Shown here piece after piece: positions 32,854-41,768 of a stretch of 64,000 nucleotides of DNA (position 1 is its first letter; each line of letters starts with the position of its first letter). The translations under genes and the position numbers were made by a program. The DNA lies in assembly GCA_035685445.1 (NCBI GenBank), contig DASSAK010000074.1, positions 9,193 to 73,192 of the forward strand, in the 5' to 3' direction. The notes under the pieces were generated by a model that made no database searches, was not told the DNA's origin, and saw nothing but the letters and a program-made list of their open reading frames with translations. The DNA comes from DRGT01 sp035685445. GTDB lineage: Archaea; Thermoproteota; Nitrososphaeria; Nitrososphaerales; Nitrosopumilaceae.

Positions 32854-33486
32854 TTAGGTGTCCAAAATCTGTAAAATTTGTCGAGAAAATGAAGGTTTTT
32901 CATTTTGCGAAATAGAAAACCTCAGATCATCTAAATTATCAACATCCATCATAATTCTTCTTACAAAGACCAACGAAGTATGGGAAGTTAATGATTTACC
33001 AGTAGTAAGATGAATTTTATAGCTATCTTCATCATAATGAGTTTTCATCAAATCAACAGGCATTCTTACTAGTGCATTAGTTCCATCGAATCTTCGTGAA
33101 GGAACTATTAATGAAAACTTTGGCGGTGTTTGAAATTGCAATAAAAAATCAATATCTTGTGTTTTTATAAATGGAATGTCTTGTGGAAAAACAAGAGATA
33201 TATCAAAATCATTTTTTTTAACATAGTCATCAGCAATTGCAACTGCTGCATTTACTCCAGTTTCATCATCAGCAAGGCTAATGGTGTTAAATTGTTTAGA
33301 GATTTTTAATGCTTCATCATCTTTTGAAACAACTATAATTTTATCAATTACGTTTGAAGCCGACAGAGTTTTTAAAACTTCTTCAAACATTAGTTTGCAA
33401 AGTATGATTTTTTTTTCTTCATCAACATCTAAACGAGTTTTAGCATTAGAAAATGTTTTAACGGGAATTATCGCAGATGTTTTCAA
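32854..33486 (-). CDS. cofC: 2-phospho-L-lactate (or PEP) guanylyltransferase CofC
   Basis: 210 residues. AIIPVKTFSNAKTRL at the start (nucleotide-binding Lys) and SLVFPQDIPFIKTQDIDFLL (catalytic Asp in PQDIP) match CofC, which couples GTP to 2-phospholactate or phosphoenolpyruvate to form the donor for F420 assembly. FSLIVPSRRFDGTNALVRMP binds the base. It starts one base after the stop of cofD on the same strand: a cofD-cofC operon. Partner genes cofG/cofH are at 46.9-49.3 kb. Confidence 0.92.
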   Translation of the reverse strand: MKTSAIIPVKTFSNAKTRLDVDEEKKIILCKLMFEEVLKTLSASNVIDKIIVVSKDDEALKISKQFNTISLADDETGVNAAVAIADDYVKKNDFDISLVFPQDIPFIKTQDIDFLLQFQTPPKFSLIVPSRRFDGTNALVRMPVDLMKTHYDEDSYKIHLTTGKSLTSHTSLVFVRRIMMDVDNLDDLRFSISQNEKPSFSRQILQILDT

Positions 33487-33487
33487 A

Positions 33488-34429
33488 CTAGATGCGAATT
33501 TGTTTTAAAATAAAAGATGCTAATGCTTCTTCAGCTTGTTTTGTTTTCATTGTAATTTTTGTTTCATAAACACTCATATCCAAATTCTGAATTTTTTTTG
33601 CCTGCATTCTATCTTTTGAATCAACAACAATATTTGAACAAACATCAGAATACATTTTTGCCAATCCGTATGAATTTACTTCAATTCCAGCTGCTTCCAT
33701 ATATTTTCCAGCAGGGCCACTAATAGCTTTATCACCAATTAATGGACTAACAGCAACAACTTTTTTCTTTATTTTTGATAATTCTTTTCTAATTCCTTTG
33801 ATTTGTAGCATGGGGCCAATACTAGTTAATGGATTTCCAGGTGCCAAAATCACAAGATCAGCATCATGAATTGCATTTACTGCTTCAGGATTTGGTCTTG
33901 CCTTATCAGCACCAATATACTGAATTCCTTCAACCTTATCTCTGCCCCTATATTTTACCCAAAATTCTTGAAGATGAAGCTCGCCCTTGTCTGTGATTAT
34001 TCTAGTCTCCACACTGTTATCAGTTACAGGGATGATTTTTGCACCAACAGCAAATTTCTCACACATCCACTTTGTAATATCGCTCAAATTTTTTCCATTC
34101 TTTAACATGTTAGTTCTAATAAGATGAGTTGCAGCATCCCTATCGCCAATTCTAAACCAGGTTTCTTCTCCAAAAACTTCCATCTGACGAAGAAAGTTAA
34201 ATGTATCATTTTTTATTCCCCAGCCTCTGTCGTAATCTAATAAATCTGCTAACCCATAGATTATAGTATCAATGTCAGGACATACGTACATTCCATAAAG
34301 CCAATAATTATCGCCCACATTACTAACTACACTAGTGTTAGTTTCCTGTGAAACTAGGCCACGGACTAATTTAACAGAACCCGTTCCTCCAGCAAGAATT
34401 GTTACATTTTTTACCAAACTAAAACTCAA
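33488..34429 (-). CDS. cofD: 2-phospho-L-lactate transferase CofD
   Basis: 313 residues. NVTILAGGTGSVKLVRGLVS binds the donor, SNVGDNYWLYGMYVCPDIDT is the CofD signature (Asn-x-Gly-Asp) and VSPLIGDKAISGPAGKYMEA the second signature. The enzyme joins the phospholactyl or phosphoenolpyruvyl group to FO, giving F420-0. It is the first gene of cofD-cofC. Confidence 0.95.
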   Translation of the reverse strand: MSFSLVKNVTILAGGTGSVKLVRGLVSQETNTSVVSNVGDNYWLYGMYVCPDIDTIIYGLADLLDYDRGWGIKNDTFNFLRQMEVFGEETWFRIGDRDAATHLIRTNMLKNGKNLSDITKWMCEKFAVGAKIIPVTDNSVETRIITDKGELHLQEFWVKYRGRDKVEGIQYIGADKARPNPEAVNAIHDADLVILAPGNPLTSIGPMLQIKGIRKELSKIKKKVVAVSPLIGDKAISGPAGKYMEAAGIEVNSYGLAKMYSDVCSNIVVDSKDRMQAKKIQNLDMSVYETKITMKTKQAEEALASFILKQIRI

Positions 34430-34526
34430 TGTTTCCTGACGGTCACTAAATATTACTTTTTCAAATTCGCAAATTTTTTAAAAAAATTAGGATAGATTTA
34501 ATACTATCGTAGTCAAGTAGCAGATC

Positions 34527-35789
34527 GTGTCTGGGAAGGTCATTGTTTTTTCAGTCTTTTTATCAGTTTTGATTGTTTTTAGTACTAGTACACCTGCATG
34601 GGCTGCTCAGCTTGAATCAGCTATAAATCCCAATACCCCAACCTCTAGTTTTCAAATGAAATATCAAAGAACCATCTACATTGAATATCTTGAAGGAGGA
34701 CAATTAAAAGACACACTAAATGGTGAGGCATGGGATATTACAGTCACGGCAGATTCTTCAAATCCTGGCGTTACAGATTTGATAAACAGACTTAATCAAC
34801 AAATCCAAAATGATGGAAGTGGAGTTCAAGTTTCTGATTTGAGTGTTGATTACTCCGCAACATTAACTGGAAGAGAGCTTAACACTTCAATTGATTACAA
34901 ATTAATTTTGAAGGGACATATAACAAATTATGTCATTACCAAAGATCAATTACGCTCACTAATAGATATGGGATGGCGTGGAATGACTGTTCAAGGCCCA
35001 GTTGTAATTGATGGAATTGAAATTAATTTACCAATTTCACCACTTAAAGAAAATGAACCAGCAGCGTATTCTGTAATTTCAGGAACTGAAGGCGAGAATT
35101 TATTATCTGAAGTCATAATTGATGCCAGAGGAATACAAAGGCAGCCACTTGCCAATTGGCACTTTTTATTTGACCCAACAGGCATAAACGTAGATGCTTC
35201 ACAGTTTGGTTTAGCTGAAGAGATTTCTGGTTTTGTTGTGTCACATTATACAATGGGTGAAAGTAGTATCAGAGAAGGCAGACAGGTTGAGCAAGTCAAA
35301 GAAGCAACTTTTTCTGCTGATAAAAACTATGTAATTAGAAGCATTCAATCCGCAGATAATGCAAACATTGGGATTATTGGATTTGGAGCCATTGATAAGT
35401 TAGGAGGTCTCGAAATTGTTGGCGTAACTCCAAAACCACCTCAGGGTTATGCGACAACATCTACTGGAGGATTTCCTGTTGGAATCATTTATGGAATGGC
35501 TGCAATGGCTGCAATCGGTGGTGGTGCAATCTTCTTCATTAGCAATAGAAAATTAAAAGCAGAAAAGGGTCAAACAGAACAAACAGGAATTGATCCTTCA
35601 AGATTAAGAGCTTATCAAACTAGTGCAGGTTCAGGCGGTTATCAAACACTGAGAGGGGAGGCACAGTTAGCCGATGATGAAAGTTATGCAAAGACAAGAA
35701 GTGTTTATGATGAGCAGAAATCTGAAGAGCCTTCAAAGGATTCTCAAAGTACAAGGGGTTCTTTACCAAAGGGCTTTAAGAAAGACTAG
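34527..35789 (+). CDS. exported single-span surface protein
   Basis: 420 residues from GTG. Signal peptide (VFSVFLSVLIVFSTSTPAWA, cleavage after AWA likely), a large mostly beta extracellular domain (FQMKYQRTIYIEYLEGGQLK, then GIEINLPISPLKENEPAAYS), one transmembrane helix (FPVGIIYGMAAMAAIGGGAI, about residues 315-335) and an 80-residue cytoplasmic tail rich in Ser, Glu, Lys and Gln. It is not a PEFG-type sorting protein. No family recognised; the layout is common to thaumarchaeal surface proteins. Its last base coincides with the end of the RNase P RNA gene. Confidence 0.8.
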   Translation: MSGKVIVFSVFLSVLIVFSTSTPAWAAQLESAINPNTPTSSFQMKYQRTIYIEYLEGGQLKDTLNGEAWDITVTADSSNPGVTDLINRLNQQIQNDGSGVQVSDLSVDYSATLTGRELNTSIDYKLILKGHITNYVITKDQLRSLIDMGWRGMTVQGPVVIDGIEINLPISPLKENEPAAYSVISGTEGENLLSEVIIDARGIQRQPLANWHFLFDPTGINVDASQFGLAEEISGFVVSHYTMGESSIREGRQVEQVKEATFSADKNYVIRSIQSADNANIGIIGFGAIDKLGGLEIVGVTPKPPQGYATTSTGGFPVGIIYGMAAMAAIGGGAIFFISNRKLKAEKGQTEQTGIDPSRLRAYQTSAGSGGYQTLRGEAQLADDESYAKTRSVYDEQKSEEPSKDSQSTRGSLPKGFKKD

Positions 35790-36070
35790 TGCGTGCTGGT
35801 AGTAACCCTCCTTCTGTTTTCACGATATTTCGCTTTGCAGCCTACCTGAACTCGGTACAAGACCCTATAGTTCCGTTTGGCTTTGCTCCATGTGGGTCAG
35901 ATTTTTCATTCCTTTACTGGGAATCTCAGTGTTACCATCATAGTGCTCCAGGTTGGATTTTTTTCTGAACTGTTGCCAATCATCTCTGATTATTCATCTC
36001 TGAATCACATTTCCTGTATGGAGGGAGGAGTTTCCTCTGCCGTAGCAGCATGTCGTGCTCCAGCTCGCAC
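35789..36070 (-). ncRNA. rnpB: RNase P RNA
   Basis: The RNA component of RNase P, which trims tRNA 5' ends, is recognised on the minus strand by its conserved regions: GAGGAAACTCCTCCCTC near 36020-36038 (CR I), GGAGCAAAGCCAAACGG at 35873-35889 (CR III), CAGGTAGGCTGC near 35837-35848 (CR IV) and ACAGAAGGAGGGTTAC near 35802-35817 (CR V). P1 is closed by GTGCGAGCTGG (36070-36060) with CCAGCACGCAC (35799-35789), 10 of 11 paired. Length about 282 bases fits a compact archaeal type. It ends on the last base of the convergent CDS. Confidence 0.93.
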
Positions 36071-36105
36071 AGTAATCCAATAGTTTTAATTTAATTTCAA
36101 TATTT

Positions 36106-36600
36106 CTACATCGAAATCCCAAATTCAAGCAATATTGAATTAATTTTATGTTCAGAGGACAGTATTGAGTATTCATCCAATAGTCCCTTATTTAGTTCAA
36201 AAAACGTATGACCCCATTTGAATTTGTCAAGAAGTTTTAAAGAAAACTCTTTGTATCCTAAGATATAAAGTGCAGCAGATAGTGCTTCAACAGTTGTTAA
36301 TTTATTTAATTTAGAATAGTTTACAGGATTTCCTGCAAATAATGGAGGTAGTTTTCTTTGAATTCCTGTAAATTTTTTAACAAATGTTTTGTCAACTAAA
36401 TTCCATGAGCAATCTATACCTGTAATTGAGTTGATTAATTTCTTATCTTTGTTTAAGAGAGTTTTTTTTGCAAAAGGATCTAAGACCAAAGTTTTGCTTG
36501 AAGTTTTATGAATATTGTTTGCCAATCCAAACTTCACAAGTTTTGCTGCAGTACATTTTCTAGGATCATCCTGTTTTAACATTAATACTTGTAATCTCAA
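36106..36600 (-). CDS. tsr3: Tsr3-type rRNA aminocarboxypropyltransferase (DUF367)
   Basis: 164 residues. KQDDPRKCTAAKLVKFGLAN, TLVLDPFAKKTLL, GIDCSWNLV and RKLPPLFAGNPVNYSKLNKL then TTVEALSAALYILGY are the Tsr3 landmarks (acp transfer to small-subunit rRNA hypermodified uridine using SAM, SPOUT-like fold). The enzyme finishes rRNA modification in archaea and eukaryotes. It lies upstream of RNase P RNA on the same strand; the 35-bp gap holds the RNA's promoter, with an AT-rich AAATTAAATTAAAAC. Confidence 0.92.
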   Translation of the reverse strand: MRLQVLMLKQDDPRKCTAAKLVKFGLANNIHKTSSKTLVLDPFAKKTLLNKDKKLINSITGIDCSWNLVDKTFVKKFTGIQRKLPPLFAGNPVNYSKLNKLTTVEALSAALYILGYKEFSLKLLDKFKWGHTFFELNKGLLDEYSILSSEHKINSILLEFGISM

Positions 36601-36633
36601 ATCTGAAACTTTATTCGTGTAAGATATTATAAT

Positions 36634-39600
36634 TTATTCTAAAGAAACGTATGTAATCTTATAATATAATCTAGATAATTGTTCATCTTTTATTACTTGG
36701 ACATTCCATGTAGAATCAGGCAAAGTTTCAATTGATGATTCTGGTAAAATTGTAAATTTTTCTAATTTTGCATCAGGGCCACTATAACGAACATTATAAT
36801 TTTTTCCATCAATTTCTACTACCTGATAAATTGTTCCAGGGCCACGAGTTGAGTCAGAAACCATACAATTAGGCTCTTGTCCTACAACACAGATGCCATC
36901 TTCTGTTGTGATTTTTATGTTAACATTACTTTCCTCACCACGAGTTGGGGTCAAAAGAGATACTTGCAAGACTCTTGGAGATAATGATTCATCAGCTGAA
37001 ATTTTTTCAGAAACAAAAATTGGCACAAATGCATCCGGAACTCTATTTACTTTTTCAGTAGTTCTCGGAGATTCATCAATTTGTTTTTCTAATTCAACTT
37101 CTTCTGTTGCCTTTTCTGTTACAGAGAATGATGTTGAATAGATTCCAAAATCAGAATCTACAATTACTTCGTAACGTCCTAAAGCGCTATCCTTTGATGG
37201 AATTTTGTAATCAAAAACAAATGTTCCAGATCCACTTGGTCTAACAGATGCAGAAGTTCCTGCCTTTCCACAAATAAAAGAGCCACATGTAATTTGAATT
37301 TGGTCCTCATGAACTACTCTAACTGACAAGTTTTCAAGATAAACTAATTTTGTTGGCTTACCAGAAATTTTTACAGTTTCACCTAAACCATATTCGTTTT
37401 TATCAGTTTTAAGTAAAATAGCTAATGAGACATCACCACCAACACTAAAGTCATTATCTACCGTAAAGAAAGATTCAGCCTTTTTGTTTTGGTAAATTGC
37501 CTCAACCTTGTATGTTCCTTCCTTGAAGATGGTCACAGGCAGATTAAAGGAACTCTTGAAATTTCCACCAACGTCCAAGTAAACATTTGAACTAAAGATT
37601 TCTTTTACTGGAAAAGTTGTTGTTTTAACTAGAATTTGAGCTCTGTCTTGAACAACTAGCCCTTCAAGTCCTTGTTGTCTTTTCATTGCAGCACCCGAAA
37701 TATTCAATGTTTCACCAGCAGCATAAACTGCCTTGTCTGTCTTTACCTCTATTGGTTTAATCACCAATGAATCTTCATCAGGATTTGGAGAAACCTTGAA
37801 GAAAATTATCTCACTTATTGTGTTTGTACTAACAATTATTTTATAAACTCCATAATTGCTTGCAGATACTGTTCTGTCACTTCCTATTGAGGTTGCCTTT
37901 TCGGTTCTAGGAGTGGTCCAACTCCAAGAAAATTTAGAGTCATCTGCTAGTTTTCCAAATCTATCAGTATCGCCATCAGGTTTTATCAATTTAATATCAA
38001 TTCCACTACCTTGGGACAGCCCTGGAATAATTCCCTCAAGTAAAACTTGTTCGTTTAATCCAAATACCTCCTTGTTTAATTGTAATAGAAATTTTCCCGA
38101 TATTTTTTGTGGATCCACTACGGTGAATGTTGTAGTATCAGAAAACTTTCCACTTGCATAGCTGGCTTTAATTTTGTATGTTCCTTCATTGAAAATATTT
38201 TTCATAATGGGTTGTTTCACTTTATAGGTTCCAACAAGATCTGGAACTGCAGTTAATGATAATGTTGCAGTCGTAGGTTTGAATGCAGATGGCTTGAATG
38301 TACCAATTGTTATTTGAGAACCATCATCTCTAACAATTGAAATTTTCACAACAGGGGTTTGAAATGTACTGCTTGTTTGTACTTCAGATGCTCTGCCAGA
38401 TATAATTAATTCTTCACCTATATTGTAAATTGTCTTACTAGTGTTTACGGTAAAAGGATTTTGATCAGGAATTTGATAATTCTCAGGATCTTTTACAACA
38501 AGAAAGTTTGTACTTGCTTCACCAACATCTTTCGAGACAGTTACCTTATAACCACCCAAGCTGTTTTGATTATTTGGAATTTTAAATTCATACTTGAATG
38601 TGCCGTCTCCCGCTAATCGGACAACACTAAGTGCTTTTGTAAGTTTACTTGGGTCAAAATCTAAAATATTAGTTCTTGTCTGCAATACTTCTATATCCAT
38701 AGCTGGAATGAACAAATTGTTTAATCTGCCTGTAATTACTACAGTTTCGCCTATACCATATGCAGGTTTATCAGTTTTCAGGGAAATTCTTTTTTCTTCT
38801 TTAACATCTTTGTTTAGTTCAAAGGTAGAAGTGGCAGTTTGTGTTCCATATTCAGCATTAATGGTGTAAATTCCAAATACTGGCGAAACGGTATCCATGA
38901 AAATAGTTGTAATGAATTGAGAGTCTGGATATTGGTTCAAGTCGCCACTTCGAACCGCAGTGTTTACTTTTCCAACATTAGGGAACAAAGTTCCTTGAAA
39001 AACTTTTTTCCCATCTGGATTAATTACTTCAAATTTTAATCCTTCAAATTCTATTACTTCAGAAGTGTGTGCAAAAATTGTTGCAGTTTGTCCTGGCAGA
39101 TATGATTCTTTATCAGAGGAGATAGTTAATGCGCCTTCTTCTTTTTGTTCAATTTCAAAAATTTCATCACCAACACCAAATTGTGTTGTGGCAGTTGAAC
39201 CTGCATATGTAACACTTACATCGTATACGCCTTCAGAGATTCCAAGAACTTTTTGCAGTTTTAGTGGAGTAGAATATCCCAATTTCAAATCAGGGTATAA
39301 TGTCAAAGTTTTGTAATATTGCGGGCCTGTGATTTGAATGTCAATTGTTGCTTGGGAAAAAGAAGGTTTTTCAACAAAAACTTGTTTTGAAACAGTTCCC
39401 TGTATTATAGCAGTTTCCCCAAAAAGATAGTTTTGTTTGTCAGTAGAAATAGTTACAGTGACTTCCTCTTTTGTTTCCTCAGCTACAAATTTTCCATTTG
39501 TTGAACCGGCAGATGAAGTTTTAAAATTCCAATCATCAGGAGAGTTTGTATCATATCCATCGTATATTCTTTGCCAAGAATTAAAATCATTTTTTAAATC

Positions 39601-39984
39601 ACTAATACTAGGAGTTTCATCAATTATTATTCCAGTTTCATCACGCAGCTGAATTTTTTCTGAAACGTCAGTAAACCAAGAACTTTGATAAGAATACGTT
39701 AGAAATTGTCCAGGTTTTATTGTTGTTCCAACAGGTATTGTTAATGTTTTTTTCAACACTGTTGTTGATGCAATTTTCCAATTTCCAATGTAGACTTCTT
39801 CATCAGTGGGATTGAAAATTTCTACCCATTCTGAAATGGTTTTGGAGTCATCTCCAGGAGGATTAAGATCAACTTCATTTATTACAACATGGTCAGCTAT
39901 CTCCACAGTTTGGCTATTTGCAGCAAGTGGAATGGCACCAAGTAAGATTAATGCAAAAATTCCGTATATTATCTCTAGTTTCAT
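36634..39984 (-). CDS. giant surface protein with lamin-tail domain and seven Ig-like repeats
   Basis: 1116 residues. A signal peptide (YGIFALILLGAIPLAANS) precedes a lamin-tail-like domain (VVINEVDLNPPGDDSKTISE, EWVEIFNPTDEEVYIGNWKI) at residues 30-130. Then come seven domains each opening with a strand pair of type (S/T)(D/S)KxxYxxGExxxIxG: ISTDKQNYLFGETAIIQG, ISSDKESYLPGQTATIFA, LKTDKPAYGIGETVVITG, VNTSKTIYNIGEELIISG, LQLNKEVFGLNEQVLLEG, VKTDKAVYAAGETLNISG and LKTDKNEYGLGETVKISG. A separate C-terminal beta domain ends in KITYVSLE; no anchor. Probably an S-layer-associated or adhesive protein. Confidence 0.85.
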   Translation of the reverse strand: MKLEIIYGIFALILLGAIPLAANSQTVEIADHVVINEVDLNPPGDDSKTISEWVEIFNPTDEEVYIGNWKIASTTVLKKTLTIPVGTTIKPGQFLTYSYQSSWFTDVSEKIQLRDETGIIIDETPSISDLKNDFNSWQRIYDGYDTNSPDDWNFKTSSAGSTNGKFVAEETKEEVTVTISTDKQNYLFGETAIIQGTVSKQVFVEKPSFSQATIDIQITGPQYYKTLTLYPDLKLGYSTPLKLQKVLGISEGVYDVSVTYAGSTATTQFGVGDEIFEIEQKEEGALTISSDKESYLPGQTATIFAHTSEVIEFEGLKFEVINPDGKKVFQGTLFPNVGKVNTAVRSGDLNQYPDSQFITTIFMDTVSPVFGIYTINAEYGTQTATSTFELNKDVKEEKRISLKTDKPAYGIGETVVITGRLNNLFIPAMDIEVLQTRTNILDFDPSKLTKALSVVRLAGDGTFKYEFKIPNNQNSLGGYKVTVSKDVGEASTNFLVVKDPENYQIPDQNPFTVNTSKTIYNIGEELIISGRASEVQTSSTFQTPVVKISIVRDDGSQITIGTFKPSAFKPTTATLSLTAVPDLVGTYKVKQPIMKNIFNEGTYKIKASYASGKFSDTTTFTVVDPQKISGKFLLQLNKEVFGLNEQVLLEGIIPGLSQGSGIDIKLIKPDGDTDRFGKLADDSKFSWSWTTPRTEKATSIGSDRTVSASNYGVYKIIVSTNTISEIIFFKVSPNPDEDSLVIKPIEVKTDKAVYAAGETLNISGAAMKRQQGLEGLVVQDRAQILVKTTTFPVKEIFSSNVYLDVGGNFKSSFNLPVTIFKEGTYKVEAIYQNKKAESFFTVDNDFSVGGDVSLAILLKTDKNEYGLGETVKISGKPTKLVYLENLSVRVVHEDQIQITCGSFICGKAGTSASVRPSGSGTFVFDYKIPSKDSALGRYEVIVDSDFGIYSTSFSVTEKATEEVELEKQIDESPRTTEKVNRVPDAFVPIFVSEKISADESLSPRVLQVSLLTPTRGEESNVNIKITTEDGICVVGQEPNCMVSDSTRGPGTIYQVVEIDGKNYNVRYSGPDAKLEKFTILPESSIETLPDSTWNVQVIKDEQLSRLYYKITYVSLE

Positions 39985-40134
39985 ATCCTCACGCTGCTAT
40001 TCTCGATTTAGTATGAGCATTCATTTTAGAATGAATTTGAGTAAAAGTTGAGCTAGTTGTAAAAGTCGTATATCTTTGACTATTCATTCATAAATTTACC
40101 CTTTTTCATAATTAAGCCATACGTAGGAATTATC

Positions 40135-40386
40135 CTAAGATTTTTCTGACTTGTCACAATTTGGGCATTTTTTATTGATTATTTGCGACCCACATTGAGC
40201 ACAAAATCCTTCGCCAGTATGTTTTTCTAAAAACTTTTGTCTACTATGTGTGAATGTTTTAATTCCAAAAAAAATTCCAGCTGATATTATTACAGCAATG
40301 TAATCTTCCACATATCCAGATAATCCTAAAAATACAAGAAAACTTCCAGCTAAAAGAATTAAATCACGCTTTACAAATTTCATCAA
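40135..40386 (-). CDS. membrane protein with C-terminal zinc ribbon
   Basis: 83 residues: two hydrophobic segments (LILLAGSFLVFLGLSG and YIAVIISAGIFFGI) and a C-terminal double CxxC ribbon (GFCAQCGSQIINKKCPNCDK). The ribbon faces the cytoplasm if the first helix runs N-in. Its function is unknown. Small two-helix zinc-ribbon proteins recur in this lineage. Confidence 0.75.
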   Translation of the reverse strand: MMKFVKRDLILLAGSFLVFLGLSGYVEDYIAVIISAGIFFGIKTFTHSRQKFLEKHTGEGFCAQCGSQIINKKCPNCDKSEKS

Positions 40387-40566
40387 TTATCATAAAATAA
40401 TTTTTGATAAAAAGATATGCCAGAGCTCAGAGCCATGTGTTTACTTCATTTCAAAGTCAATACTCTAACTCTTCTTCATTGCCTGGCAAATATCCTAGAA
40501 AAGAATTAGATAATAACATTTTCATCTGTCAAGCTTAAATGTGGGTGCTGGTTGTGCTGATTCGTT

Positions 40567-40643
40567 GGGATTGTGGTCTAGCTTGGTATGATTCTGGTTT
40601 TGGGTACCAGAGGTCGTAGGTTCAAATCCTGCCAATCCCACCA
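40567..40643 (+). tRNA. tRNA-Pro (anticodon TGG), CCA encoded
   Basis: Acceptor GGGATTG (40567-40573) pairs with CAATCCC (40633-40639); discriminator A and encoded CCA (40641-40643) follow. The D arm reads GTCTAGCTTGGTATGAT, the anticodon stem CTGGT/ACCAG encloses loop TTTGGGT, so positions 34-36 are TGG (Pro). The T arm GTAGG-TTCAAAT-CCTGC has one T-G pair. No intron. A TATA-like CTTAAAT about 30 bp upstream and a T6 run after CCA suit a standalone unit. Confidence 0.96.
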
Positions 40644-40644
40644 G

Positions 40645-40650
40645 TTTTTT
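40645..40650 (+). terminator. T-run after tRNA-Pro
   Basis: Six consecutive T follow the encoded CCA after one base (G), the usual archaeal oligo-T signal for RNA polymerase release. No hairpin is needed in this lineage. Confidence 0.6.
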
Positions 40651-40690
40651 ATTGAATGATGATTTTAAATAACGATCAAATTCATTTCTT

Positions 40691-41599
40691 TTGTTGCAAG
40701 TGGATGACTACATCAAAGCGGGAAAAATTGCATCAGAGGTAAGAGAGAACGTACGTAAAAAAAATTGGGTTGGAAAAACAGTTTATGAAATTTGTGAAGA
40801 AGTTGAAAATGAAATTATTAAACTTGGTGCAAAATGTGCGTTTCCAGTCAATACAAGTTTGAATGAAGTTGCTGCACATTATACAGCAGAACCAAATGAT
40901 GAAATGACAATAACAGATTTAGATTTGGTAAAAATCGATCTTGGTGCACAAATAAATGGATTTATTGCAGATACTGCAGTGACTGTTTGTTACAATCCAG
41001 AGTACGATGCTTTAGTTCAAGTTGCAGAAGATGCACTAACAAATGCAATGTCAATGGTAAAAATCGGAGTTAAAGCAAGTGACATTGGTAGAACTATTGA
41101 AAAAACAATCAAGCAAATGGGTTTCAAACCAATTGGAAATCTTAGTGGTCATTCATTGGATCAATATACTATTCATGCTGGAAAATCAATTCCAAATATT
41201 TGGTCAATCGGTTCATTTTCCCTTTCTGGTTCTGAGGCTTATGCCTGTGAGCCTTTTGTAACATTAAGTGGCGGTTTAGGACCCACAGGATTTGTAAAAA
41301 ATGGAAAAATAAAAAATATTTTTGCCCTCATTTCACGAAAAAGAACCAAAAATCCTGATGCTGATGAAATGATTGATTTCATTTGGGAAAATTTTAACAT
41401 GTTACCATTTGCGCTTAGATGGTTACTAAAAAAATGGGATGAGAAAAAAGCAAGAGAATTATTGGAATTTTTAATTAAGAAAAAAATAGTAAAAGATTAC
41501 CCCGTACTAATTGAAACTCATTCGCAAGTTGTAGCCCAAGCAGAACATACTTTTATTCCTACGGAAAATGGAGCTATAATTACTACTCTTGCTCAATAG
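40691..41599 (+). CDS. map: methionine aminopeptidase type II
   Basis: 302 residues from TTG 40691; a TATA-like TTTAAATAA (40662-40670) lies about 25 bp upstream, indicating a leaderless start. VKIDLGAQINGFIADTAVTV holds the two Asp ligands, GHSLDQYTIHAGKSIPN the catalytic His and metal His, ETHSQVVAQAEHTF the Glu ligands. The archaeal/eukaryotic type II insert (YACEPFVTLSGGLGPTGFV) is present. It removes initiator Met from nascent proteins. Confidence 0.95.
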   Translation: MLQVDDYIKAGKIASEVRENVRKKNWVGKTVYEICEEVENEIIKLGAKCAFPVNTSLNEVAAHYTAEPNDEMTITDLDLVKIDLGAQINGFIADTAVTVCYNPEYDALVQVAEDALTNAMSMVKIGVKASDIGRTIEKTIKQMGFKPIGNLSGHSLDQYTIHAGKSIPNIWSIGSFSLSGSEAYACEPFVTLSGGLGPTGFVKNGKIKNIFALISRKRTKNPDADEMIDFIWENFNMLPFALRWLLKKWDEKKARELLEFLIKKKIVKDYPVLIETHSQVVAQAEHTFIPTENGAIITTLAQ

Positions 41600-41768
41600 T
41601 TTCGCCAAAAATTTTTTCTATTTGTAATTTCCCGTCACATGTGGGACATTTAGTTGTTTCAGAGAATAGATAATCTCCTTCTTTAAATTTTCTTTTAATT
41701 TCTTTGTTACATTTTGTGCATTTTTCAACAGTAAACGGAATAATCGGTTTGTCTTCCTTTGAAAACAT
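41583..41768 (-). CDS. small zinc-ribbon protein
   Basis: Sixty-one residues. EKCTKCNKEIKRKFKEGDYL and TTKCPTCDGKLQIEKIFGE supply a C-x2-C...C-x2-C zinc ribbon. It begins on the last base of the DUF1512 stop (41768), so the two genes overlap by one base and are cotranscribed. Its 3' end overlaps the convergent map gene by 17 bp. No function recognised. Confidence 0.8.
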   Translation of the reverse strand: MFSKEDKPIIPFTVEKCTKCNKEIKRKFKEGDYLFSETTKCPTCDGKLQIEKIFGETIEQE

